The position numbers were made by a program, and so were the translations under genes. 64,000 nucleotides of DNA. Origin: Nymphaea colorata (lineage: Eukaryota; Streptophyta; Magnoliopsida; Nymphaeales; Nymphaeaceae). Positions 51,901 to 62,995 of this stretch are shown one piece after another (within the stretch, counting starts at the first letter, position 1; every line of letters begins with the position of its first letter). The notes under the pieces were generated by a model. That model saw only the letters and a list, made by a program, of their open reading frames with translations. It ran no database searches and had not been told where the DNA came from. The DNA lies in the NCBI RefSeq assembly GCF_008831285.2, contig NC_045141.1, positions 18,658,848-18,722,847 on the forward strand, written 5' to 3'.

Positions 51901-54900
51901 CGACACGAGCCAGACTACCAAGAGCGAGAACTTGCCGGTTCAGGTCACGTCTATTCGTTTGAATAAAGACAACTATCTCTCTTGGTCTGCCGCACTCGAA
52001 ATAGGGATAACTAGTCGCGGTCGCCTTCCCTATATCACAGGGGAGAAACCGGCGCCTAGCAAAGCAGACCCTCGATGGGCAACTTGGGCGTTGGAGGACA
52101 GTCAGGTTAAGGTGTGGATCATTAGTTCTGTTTCTGCTGATATTCAACCTCTTATTCTACGGAAGTCGACCTCTTATGATATGTGGACGGTGCTTGCGAG
52201 GATGTATGGCCGTAAGAAGAGGGTTCTGCGTACGTATCAGATTAAACGCAGTATCTACTCTCTTAAACAGGGTGATTTGTCCGTAGCCTCCTTCTATGCT
52301 GCCCTGAAGACTAAATGGGAGGAACTCGACTATCATGTGAATGATGACTGGAACTGTGGGTCTGATCATGCCTTGTACTGGGAAAAGGAATGGATGGATC
52401 GTACGTTTATTTTCCTTGGAGGCCTGCGTGATGAATTTGAATCCATTCGGAGTCAAATTCTCAACTGTGATGAGATTCCTGGGATAGAGGAGGTATATGC
52501 TCGGGTGGAATCTGAGGAACAACGACGCCAAGTGATGCATATTGACTCCAGTCATGGGAGTTCTCCTTCAGCCTTTGTTAGTCGTGCTTCAGGGACTGGA
52601 CAGCGTCCTACTCAACGTTGTAGCCATTGTAACAAATTGGGACATTCAGTTGATTTCTATTGGGATATTCATCCTGAGAAGAGACTTGTCCGGGGTCACC
52701 CTCCTTCTAGTCGGCGGAGTCCTTCTGTGCCAGATCCCAGTCGAAGTGGCTCTTCAAGTGTTGAGAAATCTAAGCTGTCCGCTGATCAAATCAAGGAACT
52801 GCAAGCGTACATCAGCTGCCTGTCTACTACTCAAGAGGAAGCCTCCACGTCTGAGGGAGCTCAGTTAGCCCAAGCTCTTGTTGCCACTAGCGATCAAGGT
52901 ACTTCCTCTCTTGGTGGTTGGATTGTTGACAGTGGAGCTACACATCATATGACAGGGGATCCTAAGATGTTTCAAGAATACAAATTGTCTTCCGGGCAGC
53001 AACGCGTGTCGATGGCTGATGGTTCTTCTATCTCTCTGGCTGGAAAAGGGAGTTTGTCATTGTTAAATAAATACCATCTTCATGATGCTCTTCATGTTCC
53101 TAATATTCCTGTGAATTTGTTATCCGTCAGCAGTATTACCAAAGAGCTTAATTGCAATATAATTTTTTCTGCTGATCGTTGTTTCCTGCAGGACTTGGTG
53201 ACGGGGCAGAAGATTGGGATTGGTTCGGCTATTGATGGACTTTACAGACTGCCTGTGCAGGTCGCTTCTGCTCTTATTTCAGCCACTAGTGGGCAGTTGT
53301 CAGGCATGGAAGACAGCTCCACCATTATGCGATGGCACGAGCGGCTTGGTCATCTTCCGTTTCCGTTGATTAAGAAGTTGTTTCCTAGTCTTTTTCATTC
53401 TTTTTCTATGGACTCATTCACCTGTGAAGTGTGTCAGTTGGGTAAACATGTTAGGGCTTCGTACCCTATTTCCTTCAATAAAACCACCCGTCCTTTTGCT
53501 TTGGTTCACTCTGATGTTTGGGGTCCTTCGGGAGTACCCACTTGTCGTGGTTTTCATTACTTTATGACTCTTATTGATGACTACTCCCGTTGTACGTTCG
53601 TGTACCTGTTGAAAGAGCGTAGTGAAGTTCCCGTTATTGTAAAAAATTTTGTTGCCTTTGTTGAGACTCAGTTTCAGACTTCTATTTAGGCGTTCCGCAC
53701 TGATAATGCTAGAGAGTATGTCTCTCAATCCCTTGATGATTTCTTGAGGAGCAAGGGTATTGTTCATGAAACATCCTGTAGTTACACTCCACCCCAAAAT
53801 GGCATCGCTGAACGGAAGAATCGCCATTTATTAGATGTCACCCGGGCTATTATGTTCCATCGGCATGTTCCTAAGTGTTACTGGGGTGATGCACTTCTCA
53901 CTAGTGCACATCTCATTAACCGTATGCCTACTCGTGTGTTGAATGGTCATTCCCCGTATTCTGTGCTTTGGCCTACTCAGAATCCCTGGCCTCTTACTCC
54001 TTGGGTGTTTGGGTGTATCTGTTTTGTACATGACCATAGTCCCTCTCTAAAAAAACTTGATCCTCGGTCTATCAAGGGTGTCTTCTTGGGGTATTCCTCC
54101 ACTCAGAAGGGATACAAATGTGTTGATCCTACCACCTCCAAAGTTTATGTCTCCCGGGATGTTATTTTTCATGAACATGAGGCATACTTTCCTGTGAATC
54201 CTCTTCAGGGGGAGTGGCTAGGGAACAGTGGGGAAGAGTATTCCTCAAATCAACTGATTCAGTTTATGGATTTCTTAGATTACAAGGCCAGTCACACTGT
54301 GGCAGACATGGTCAGAGATGAAGGGGGCTCATCGGGCTCTGTGGATGATCAGCCCACTGCCCGTGATCACTTGTTTGGCCAGGTGTACACCAGGAAGAAG
54401 AAAGATGTGGTTGAGGATGTTGATGTTACCAATCCCAATCCTATGAGTTCCCCGGATGACCCAAGTCCAGTGAATGATGAGCTTCCCATAGCCCTGCGCA
54501 AGGGCACTAGGTCATGTACTTCTCACCCTATTCAGAGATTTGTTTCTTATGCAAAACTTAGTAAGGATTATAAATGTTTTATTACATCCTTGTCTAAGTC
54601 TGTGATTCCCAAGTGTGTGGAAGATGCTAGAGAGGATCCCAAATGGCTACAGGCCATGACAAAGGAGATGGATGCCTTGGCAAGGAACAACACTTGGTAA
54701 GTAGTTGATATTCCCAAGGGCGCTCATTTAGTTGGTTCCAAGTGGGTGTTCAATGTGAAGTACAAACCTGATGGTACTGTGGAACGGTATAAGGCTCGTC
54801 TTGTTGCAAAGGGGTTCAGTCAAAAATATGGTATTGATTATCTTGAAACTTTTGCCCATGTTGCTAAACTGAAAACTGTGAGAGTTATTCTAGCACTTGC

Positions 54901-57900
54901 TGTGCAAAAGAAGTGGAGAATGGACCAACTTGATGTCAAAAATGCATTCTTGAACGGCCATCTAGAGGAAGAGGTCTATATGAGCATGCCTCCTGGATAT
55001 ACCCAAGGCGAAAAATGTTGTCATCTCAAGAAAGCCTTGTATGGATTAAAGCAGTCTCCTAGAGCGTGGTTTGAAAGACTGAGGATAGTTATGAGGATTA
55101 ATGGATACAAACAGGGAAATGGTGATCACACTTTGTTCATCAAGCAGAGAAATGACCTAGTGAGTCTTCTTCTTGTATATGTTGATGATATGATTGTCAC
55201 AGGTGACGATGAAGAAGAAAAAAGGAAGATGAAGGAGAGGTTAGCTGCTGAATTCGACCTTAAAGATCTGGGTAAACTAAGGTACTTTCTGGGGATAGAG
55301 ATTGCTCGATCAGAAACGGGGCTTGTTATGAGCCAAAGGAAGTACACTCTGGATTTGTTAAAGGAGACAGGTAAACTTGGATGTAGGCCCTTTCTAACTC
55401 CAATGGAGTCTGGTACTAAGATTAGCATCAAAACTGGCAACATCCTGGATGAGAAAGGAAAAGGACGATATCAGAGGTTGGTTGGTAAGCTCATCTATCT
55501 TACTCTAACCTGCCCTGATATCACTTATGCTGTGAATGTGTTGAGTCAGTTTATGCATGCTCCTATTGATTGTCACTGGAAGAGTGCAGAAAGAGTGTTG
55601 GAGTACCTGAAGAATGATCCAGGAAAAGGATTACTATATATTCAGCAAAACCAGCTTAATATTGAAGGATACTCTGATGCAGATTGGGCAGGGTGCACTG
55701 ATACTAGGAGGTCTACCACAGGGTACTGCATCTTTCTGGGGGGTAACCTGGTTGTATGGAGAAGTAAAAGGCAGGAAGTTTGTTCTAAATCCAGTGCTGA
55801 GGCTGAATACAGGGCGGTTGCTATGGGAGTTACAGAAATGTTATGGTTGAAGATCCTTCTAGCAGATATTGGAGTTGAAATGGAAGAGAAGATGAAGATG
55901 TACTGCGACAACAAGTCTGCAATTAACCTTGCAAATAATCCCGTCCTGCATGACAGAACTAAACATGTGGAGATTGATCGCCACTTTATAAGGGATCGCA
56001 TAGATTCAAAGGAGTTGATTCTGCCTTATATGAAGTCTGGAGATCAAATTGCAGATGTTTTAACTAAAGCCTTATGTACATCCCAATTTGAAAAAAATGT
56101 GAGCAAGCTTGGCATGTTTGACATGTATGCCAAGCTTGAGGGGGAGTGTTAGAATATTGTGTATTGGGAACCGGGTCTGGATATGGACCCGGTCCCATGG
56201 GCGCGGGAACCGAGAGTGGCTCGGTTCCCTAGACAGGTCTCCCTCTTATATTCCCACTTATTGCTGTTTTGTTGATTAAGTGAGTAATAATATTCTCTCT
56301 CCTAGGGTTGCGGTTTTGCCCCTAGGTTAGAGCCTCTCCGTGGTTTTTCACCTCTTCTTGAGGTTTTCCATGTATATCGTGTGTTTCCTTTCTGTTTCTC
56401 TTGTCCATTGCGTGTTTCTACAGTATATATTATCACTTTACTGTTGCCAGGTTGATGCCTGCCCTCGCTTCTCTATATTCACTGCTTTGATTCAAGTGAA
56501 GATTTCCTTTTAGCTATCTCTCATAAGAAAGGACATGTAAAGAATCAAAAAGGCACATTCAGACACACTTGAGTTAGTTGTAGAACCTTTTCTAAGTGAT
56601 GGATCAGATCCAGGAAAACATTACATTTACAGACCTCAAAGATCCTGGCAGATCTCTTACTGTTGCAGGACAAATGTAGTAGATCATTTTCCTATCAATT
56701 GACTGAAGGGTACAAAAAGACAAAAAACTTGTTCATGTGCAAAAGGCACCAAATAGCTTTGCCACAGGAAAACATTACCTGAACAAGGAACTAAAAATAT
56801 AACTTGTGAAAAGGCTCCACACTTATGCAACGGAGAACCACCTTCATTCATCACTGAGCTTACTCTCCTAAACATACCCACTTTAATATTTTACAAATAC
56901 CAGGACACTATTGCCATTTTGAACCCAGCTTATAAGTTATAACATTGGCAAAATACTGTTACATCCTTGATATATCACAAAAAATAAAAGTATCAGGATA
57001 GTACCTTGAGATATTTCAGACATTTTGCTGATACTTTCAAAAAACCTTTTTTTTCAGATTTTAAACATGTGAGTTTCTCTTTTTGTTTCTTTCATGCTTT
57101 TTCAAAAGTTTTTCTACTTGTTTCTTCTTTTTAACTTTTTTTTCTTTTGTTCCTTGTTGTATACCAGCTTTAAAACTTCTGAGACTCTCAGTATTTTCCT
57201 AAGAACCACACCTTGAAAAAAAAAAATCCGAGAAAACCCCACAGAAAAAGTGCTGCTAAATGCTAACTTTATGTTTTAAAATAATTTTCCAGCCATAGAA
57301 GCAACCAGATTATGAGAAAAAAAATGTTAGTGGTCAAAGACAGATGCATGTTAGATCTTTTTCAAGTTCACATGATTGCTGTATGCTGGAAAGCAATCGG
57401 AAAATCATAGCATTAAATAGGAGGATCAAAAGGTCCTCAAGACCATGTCATTGTCCCAATCTCGGCCACCAAATCTTTTTTCTCTTTCCAGCATATTATC
57501 ACAGAAAACACTTATCCAACTAAACATCAGCTGCTAAAACTGACTCCTAAAAACACATCATACGGTAAAGCTATATTATAATACATGGAAGGCAACATAC
57601 TGCAACTCAAAGCCAAGATTGCCAAGATTATCGTATGCATGAACTAGCCAATCATATATTGGTGTTTTCCAAAATAAATGTGAAATTCTAAAAAAAAAAT
57701 TGATATTTTCCTAGTAAATGAAATCACTGCTATACCTGTTGAACATCATAATCACAATTCCCTGCACGCAAAGAACAGTGATATATCAGCAGAACATAAA
57801 TTTCATCCTAACATCTAGCAATTAACTACACAGATTAAGGCAACAAGAATAACCGCATTCTATCTCCAGCTGAGTTGCATATCATATCTGTCAACAGTCA

Positions 57901-60114
57901 CTGACAGGCAGGAAACAAAAAACTTAATTTTAAACCAGCATCATGTGCCCTCATATGCTAACAAGATTTTATCAATTAAAATAAATGTATCTTGTGGAAA
58001 GGCTTCGTATTTAGTTGTATATTTAGGCAAGACCATTTGCTCATGCCCAGGATACTGTGAAAAGCAACAAATTATTCCTCCACTTCAGAGCAAGGCCAAC
58101 ACTGTTAAGCAGAAATGCTTCTAAATCAGCATGTTTAACAACATTTGTTACTGTACAAATTACAATACGATCTCAGACCAGTAAGATAACAGTGGCTTTC
58201 TTGTCAAATATACAGGCTTACTTGTCCATCTATTTAACAACCTGACCCCTCCTGGACTAGGGCCCCTGGTTTGGCGGATTCCAACCCACCCCCTAGCAGT
58301 TTTGGCTCCAACCCCAAAAAGGCTAGGAATCAAGACAATCATCTCATTAATGGCCTCTGTTTATAAGCCCTTGAAGATCCCTCACAATGTTCGATACGGG
58401 ACTAAACTTCTGGGGTGTTACAATTGCAAACAAAATCACAGCTATTGATTGGATAGGTGACCTACTTAGAGATATGAAGGTGCACCATATGAAACCACAG
58501 AAACTCTATTGTGACTTGCGACACATAAGTGCAACCTAGTCACAGTTTCCATTAGCCACATTTAATCAAATAGCATGAGCAATAATGCTCTCAAAACCAA
58601 CTACTTTTAGGTAATAGAGCAATGTGTTTTGAAAGAAAAGTGAAGGTCAACGCCTACTTGTCATTGACCTGATCATATTCTATAGTATTCATATGAATCA
58701 AGCCCAAAATTTCCAGTAGATAATTTGGATTTTACTTGGGATCACCATAGCCTCTCTTCCCATGCTAATAGCTCAATTACATGCCAAGAACCACACACTG
58801 AAAGCTGAGGGTGTCCTTAGTTGCTACTTATGTCGTCAGCTGAATGCCCCCCCAACATTAAAGGGCCTGTTTGGTTGACATGAGACAAAAATCCAGTTCC
58901 AAAAAGAAAAAAAGACCAGGTTTCTAATGCATGAGGGGGAATTGCTTGCGAGAAATTTGTGTTTATCATTATTTGATTGTTTGGGCCTGAGTGGGTGCAG
59001 ACATCCCTCCGCACAGAACTCACCAAAAAAACTAACAAAATAGGCAGGTCCATGGAATTCCTCCGTGGTTTAGAACCGTACTCTATACCCAACCCATCGA
59101 TATAAAAGTGGCAGCCCTACTCTCTCTCTCTCTCTCTCTCTCTCCCTCTCCCCTACACACAACCACATTGTGTTAGTGGATATAAAGCATTCTAAGCTAA
59201 AAAAATGGAAAAAGCAAACAGAAATATAGCTGACCAAACCACCGAAAATTATGCTGTCCACAATCACATTATCACTGACAGATGAGAATTACGCAATGTA
59301 CAAACACATTTTGTTAGCAGGCATAAAAACATTTGAAATTAAAAAAGACCATGCATAAAACAAACTGAATTTAACAAACTAAAACGCTAAAGTTGAGAAT
59401 TATACAGAAAGAAGTGCACAGCTAAGAAGCCAATTGTCAAGTATCGAACTGCTTACCAAGAATGTCTCTGATCATATCCTTGTCAAGGTGGAAACCATCT
59501 CCAAACATGGAAAACAAGAACTCCTCAATGCTCTTCATGCGATGTGACTTCTTACTTTGGTCACTAACAGATGTAAGTACATTCATGGTCATGTCGCTCT
59601 TCCCCATTTCCTTCACCGTGGGGGTGGTCTTATGGCCGTGTTCACATGTTCCTCTCTGGAAAATTCCAGGCCTTGCATATGCCTTTCCTATGACACTTGA
59701 AACTGTGCCAACTGAGACTGAAGCCTTCCTATATTTTGAACTCTTTGGTTCTTTCATGTTCTTCTGCATGCAATCAACCAACCCCTCGTTCCGCGGATAG
59801 TTAAAGGGCTGTCGTCCTTCAAAGTTAGAACAAACATTCGACTTCACTCTGCTGTTGTCGGGGTCGGTAGCCAAGGCTTCCAAATGCGTAGGTTCCAGAG
59901 AACAGGCACCATCAGACTGATCAACTTGAGCTAGTCCTTCCTTTCGCAAGCCAGATAAAATATCAGCGGCAATTTCTACATCTTTGCCAGCTCTGCAATA
60001 GGCAGATGCAATTTCTTCAAGCGAGACGGATGAAAAGGAATGGAGCAGCAGTTCCAAGTCCTTGGTTTCATGGTCCTCTTCTGAAGAGAAGAATAACTCC
60101 TCACTTGCATCCAT
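42946..60114 (-). CDS. SDE5: SDE5-like protein (CUE/UBA-like, DUF1771 and Smr domains)
   Basis: Eleven minus-strand exons: 60114-59457, 57761-57736, 50397-50323, 48006-47933, 47191-46947, 46607-46465, 45872-45816, 44493-44432, 44311-44205, 44118-44048 and 43071-42946 (TGA at 42948-42946). They give 547 residues, and all junctions are GT-AG with matching phases. Residues about 15-55 form a CUE-like helix set (LEEIASAYCRAGKDVEIAAD). A second ubiquitin-binding-like segment at about 198-245 contains MIRDILGNCDYDVQQAAKEL. DUF1771 spans about 385-446 (YQEAKVSEFQALRKSAQQQW, AAQAYSEGNLDRAKYLLEEG, DEESAKFFDR). The Smr-type domain follows (LDVHDHGKRQAIQLLKLHLS, QTGSGGSRRQA, GTIIVRL). This order matches Arabidopsis SDE5, a putative nuclear RNA export factor acting with RDR6 in trans-acting siRNA production and transgene silencing. 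Intron 2 is 7.3 kb because of an antisense copia insertion. The assignment rests on domain order and remembered motifs. Confidence 0.87.
43672..43702. repeat. (TAA)n microsatellite in SDE5-like intron 10
   Basis: About ten TAA/AAT trinucleotides lie in the intron between the last two coding exons (44047-43072). Confidence 0.95.
46176..46216. repeat. Perfect 16-bp inverted repeat in an SDE5-like intron
   Basis: GCTCAGTCCTGGTCAA (46176-46191) is exactly complementary to TTGACCAGGACTGAGC (46201-46216), around a 9-base loop. It lies in intron 6 (46464-45873) of the SDE5-like gene, in a T-rich setting. It could form a stable RNA hairpin in either transcript direction, but is short for a plant microRNA precursor. 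Confidence 0.9.
51290..51565 (+). repeat. 5' LTR of the copia element
   Basis: 276 bp, starting TGTTAG and ending CTACA. It differs from the 3' LTR at 51326 (G/A), 51514 (C/T), 51533 (C/T), 51545 (A/T) and 51554 (T/C). It contains the near-palindromic GGGAACCGGGTC and GACCCGGTCCC blocks, and CTCTTATATTCCC as a possible TATA region for element transcription. Confidence 0.97.
51566..51577 (+). promoter_or_regulatory. Primer binding site (initiator tRNA-Met type)
   Basis: TGGTATCAGAGC follows the 5' LTR without a gap. It is the standard plant copia primer site complementary to the 3' end of initiator tRNA-Met, used to start minus-strand DNA synthesis. Confidence 0.95.
51712..51761 (+). repeat. 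25-bp GC-rich tandem repeat in the copia leader
   Basis: The unit begins CCGCCGTCGTCATCCCTTTC and ends CGCTG. It occurs twice without mismatch (51712-51736 and 51737-51761) and is followed by a partial third copy. It lies in the untranslated leader between the primer site and the gag start codon. Confidence 0.9.
51863..56152 (+). pseudogene. gag-pol: Copia gag-pol polyprotein, interrupted by two in-frame stops
   Basis: One frame of 1,430 codons runs from ATG at 51863 to TAG at 56150-56152 (that stop lies within the first bases of the 3' LTR), without frameshifts. Gag has the UBN2-type region (about residues 35-230) and a zinc knuckle CSHCNKLGH at about 253 whose last Cys is Tyr (codon 52658-52660). 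The protease motif VDSGATHHM is near residue 355. Integrase shows its zinc-binding region (WHERLGH, CEVCQLGKH), HSDVWGP, FRTDNAREY and QNGIAERKN. RT shows VKNAFLNG and YVDDM (codons from 55178). RNase H shows SDADWAG and SSAEAEYRA. TAG at 53687-53689 falls inside the integrase core, and TAA at 54698-54700 lies just ahead of RT. Full-length translation is not possible as the sequence stands. Confidence 0.95.
56104..56146 (+). promoter_or_regulatory. Hairpin and polypurine tract before the 3' LTR
   Basis: A 12-bp perfect inverted repeat, CAAGCTTGGCAT (56104-56115) with ATGCCAAGCTTG (56127-56138), overlaps the end of the pol frame. It runs into the purine run GAGGGGGAG (56138-56146) that directly abuts the 3' LTR. 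The purine run is the expected primer for plus-strand DNA synthesis; the role of the hairpin is unknown. Confidence 0.8.
56147..56422 (+). repeat. 3' LTR of the copia element
   Basis: 276 bp, the same length as the 5' LTR, with five substitutions and no gaps. It is followed by the target duplication GTATA (56423-56427). Confidence 0.97.
58235..58440. repeat. Repeat-like insert in SDE5-like intron 1
   Basis: A GC-richer block with runs such as GACCCCTCCTGGACTAGGGC, CCAACCCACCCCC and TTCTGGGGTGTTAC interrupts AT-rich intron sequence. Its composition suggests an inserted non-autonomous element (SINE- or LTR-derived), but no target duplication or coding sequence was found. Confidence 0.3.
59119..59150. 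repeat. (CT)n microsatellite in SDE5-like intron 1
   Basis: About 14 CT dinucleotides, then CCCTCTCCCC. Confidence 0.95.
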
Positions 60115-61318
60115 ATTCAGGTTTTTGCTGCGCCGACTGCAACTTTAAGGAAATTCAGATCAATAATCGGGTCGGCTCCATGACATTATCAATAGAAGGA
60201 GAGACAAATCAAAAAGATGAAACCAGGAATACTGTTGCATCGGAATTCTAATGCAGCATAAAAATTGTACCCTTCCTAACTGCGCTGCGTCAGAACAATC
60301 TTGCTCTTGAAACTACATTTGCCAGGATTTTACAAAGAACGCGAGAAAAAATAAAATCTACTAAACCACGAGCTACTGGGACAAACATCGGAAAATCCGA
60401 AACGAAGGAGGAGGAAGAAAAAGGAAAACCCGAAATGTTGCAATCCACAATCGCCGACAAATCTGAAAAGCTATTTGGACTCGATAAAAATGGCTACCCG
60501 GAATGGTTCCAGAAGACGAGTGTCGCCCGAAAAGAATGCGGCGAAATAGAGAAATTAAACCGGGAATTCAACCGTCAATTTCCGACGAAGATATATCAAA
60601 AGAGACAACCAGAAAAACAAAATCAGCTCAACCTCGTTAGTGTGCACTCCAGGGGGAGTGAACACGGAACTCATCGATCCACTCCACTGTATATATCCAA
60701 GAAACGTAAGACAATGACAACCGTAATTTCAAGGACGAAAATAAATAAATAAAAAAATACCGGATGACTGTCCGAACCGAAGAAGAAACGAGAAAAACGT
60801 CGGACGAACCCCCGGAATTGCAGGGCGGGCCACCGGACGGTGTGATGCTTAAAAGTGAGCAGCAGAGGATCCAAAAAATGGCAGCTCGGGGAGAAATACG
60901 AAAATGGCGGTTCGGAGGGAATCGGACTTCCGGTAGCGGGAAAACCAGATTCCTGATCCTATTCGCCCCTCATTTCCCAGAAAATAACTGTTGAGCCACT
61001 CCTTCTCGTCGTTTTTGGTTACTCTAGCCAGCAAAGATAGTGACAGCTCCGATAAAATCGGTTTTCGAATCGCATCGGTTAAAATTAATGAATCGGTGAA
61101 TCCGATATTGTTGAAAAATGCGAAATAATCTAAAAATACTATATAAATTAATTATAAAATAAGACAGCCCTTTAAATGTTTACAAAAATAACCAAAATAA
61201 ATGAAATGTAGCACTCTTATTTCGGCCATTGCCTAATTTTAAATCTGGGAGTTTGTGAATCATTAGGATCCAGCGTTCCATTTAAGACATGTTGACACAC
61301 TCATAAACTAATGCCCTA

Positions 61319-61356
<38 letters not shown>

Positions 61357-62100
61357 GTTAATTTTTTAACATAAAATTGAAAATCGAACAACGATTGACT
61401 TGCCGTATCGGTCAGCAAATGATACGGTGCTAATACAACATTGTTTTGAGCTGCAACGTAGAGAAAGAAGGGAATAGAAAGCTGTCAGTTAAAAAGATAA
61501 AAGAGAATGGTGGACATGCACTACAAGGCAACGAAGAATTACAGTGGGAAGAATGTGAAGGAGAAAAAGGAAAGAAGAAGAAGACAAGAAAAAGCTCATC
61601 GTCGCCAGTGTGATAATTTAGAATCATATATAATGTCAGAATCACAGTCACCATGTTTTGGAGAATTAAAAAATGAACATATGTTTTGGAGCTAGAAATT
61701 ATAGAGAAGAGGCTCTAGTTATGCACTTTTAAATTCAAGAACCCCGAAAAAAAATCCTAAAATATTAATATGAAAATAAGCATTTTTTGTTGGTGTATGC
61801 AAGAAATTGGTCTATGTGGGCAATTGCCCACGCCTGCCTCGCCCTCGATGGATTTCAAAACAATTGGCTAGATGACGCTGGCTTTCAAAATGGTGGACTT
61901 GACTATTATATTTCCATAGATTTTTTTTTTGTCAAATAGGAATTATAGATTTCAGGAAGATTTATATTGATTATGAGATTGTTCCCTTCCTTTTTTTTTT
62001 AACATCTTAATAGGAAAAAGAAAATATTTTTAAAAAATCAACTTTCATCCTACATCTGTTTTCAAAATTCTGCAGCGACATAAGAACATTATCAATAGAT
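60115..62100. other. Upstream region of the SDE5-like gene
   Basis: This should include the SDE5-like 5' UTR and promoter (reading leftward from about 61000). Beyond 61045 there is an ATCGG-rich repeat-like segment (about 61045-61430) enclosing a (TA)n tract (61316-61356), then AT-rich DNA with no recognisable gene. Open frames at 60435-60994 show no family features. Confidence 0.4.
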
Positions 62101-62109
62101 CTACGACAA

Positions 62110-62215
62110 TAGATCTACGACGAGGAAACGTGTCTGAGACGGCACCTACAGGCACTAAAGCAAGCCCTGTATCATAGGTACTCAAAGGTTGGGTGGGGGT
62201 TTCGGCCTTCTTTTA
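62110..62215 (+). repeat. SINE-like fragment
   Basis: The sequence GAGACGGCACC, then AAGCAAGCCCTGTATCATAG and GGTTGGGTGGGGGTTTCGGCC resembles the 3' half of the segment at 62764-62995 (GACGTCTCAAAGCACC, AAGTAGGCCTTGTACC, GGTTGGGTGGAGACT). It is probably a truncated copy of the same short dispersed repeat. Confidence 0.35.
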
Positions 62216-62365
62216 TCTATCTTAAAAAATAATAATAATAAAATAAAGCAGCATGTCATATGCACAAATGACTGCAATTGCCCCTTTATACCTTTTTTCA
62301 TGATTGATGTCTCAATGTAAACTTGTATAGCTTCTACTTGTAACCTTCTAAGAAATATCTCCATT

Positions 62366-62369
<4 letters not shown>

Positions 62370-62396
<27 letters not shown>
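62370..62396. repeat. (AT)n microsatellite
   Basis: About 13 AT dinucleotides. Confidence 0.95.
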
Positions 62397-62763
62397 GAAA
62401 GGGTTCCCTGACGCTCTGCCTTTGCTTCCTTGTTTTTATATTGTGGTGAAATAAGACATTTGTTTACTCTATGGGTCCCATAAAAACAATTAATTCTTCT
62501 CGGATTTATTTAAGCAATAAACTGTTAAATGAAGGAAACCAAAGCTTAAGCACGTTTTTATTATTTCATTGAAACACAAGCTTTATTTTAAAAAAAATAA
62601 ATTTATTGCCAGAATTGACACATCATTGGATATAGTTCACAATTTTTTTTCAATTAATCATGTATTGCTTAATCAAACTGAGATTGTATGATTTGATTAA
62701 AAACTCTTCACAATCCAGACCCAAGTAGGATGTCAATCTTCTTTTCAAGACTAATGTTGTAGA

Positions 62764-62995
62764 ATATTAGATTCCTATAATCCCAACGGGGTTGGCACAA
62801 AGGAATACGGTAGTCAAGTCTCCCTTTCAAATCTCTAGAGTGCCAACTGCTAGCTCACTGTGCTGTAAACGAGAGGCCACCAACATGCAAGTTGAAGCAC
62901 AATGGGAACGACGTCTCAAAGCACCAAAGTAGGCCTTGTACCCTACGAGAATAAGAGGTTGGGTGGAGACTGTTCTTCAAGCAGGGGAATATTAG
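62764..62995 (+). repeat. SINE-like element
   Basis: A GC-richer segment of about 230 bp in AT-rich DNA. It opens with ATTAGATTCCTATAATCCCA, then ACGGGGTTGGCACAAAGGAA and GGTAGTCAAGTCTCCC. This resembles a tRNA-like head with a box-A-type TTGGCAC-A-GGT motif. It closes with GAATATTAGATCCCC, so GAATATTAGAT(T/C)CC may be a direct repeat flanking it. There is no open frame. SINE is the best guess; a degenerate non-autonomous element of another type is possible. Confidence 0.35.

Larger units (their letters stand above)
51285..56427 (+). mobile_element. Ty1/copia LTR retrotransposon, full length, coding part broken
   Basis: The element spans 51290-56422. It has two 276-bp LTRs (TGTTAG...CTACA), a tRNA-iMet-type primer site directly after the 5' LTR, a gag-pol frame in copia order (gag, protease, integrase, RT, RNase H) and a purine tract directly before the 3' LTR. 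The 5-bp target duplication GTATA is present at 51285-51289 and 56423-56427. The LTRs differ at 5 of 276 positions, so the insertion is fairly recent. It lies in intron 2 of the SDE5-like gene, in the opposite orientation. Two in-frame stops and a lost zinc-knuckle Cys mean it cannot make a complete Pol itself, though it could be copied in trans. Confidence 0.97.
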
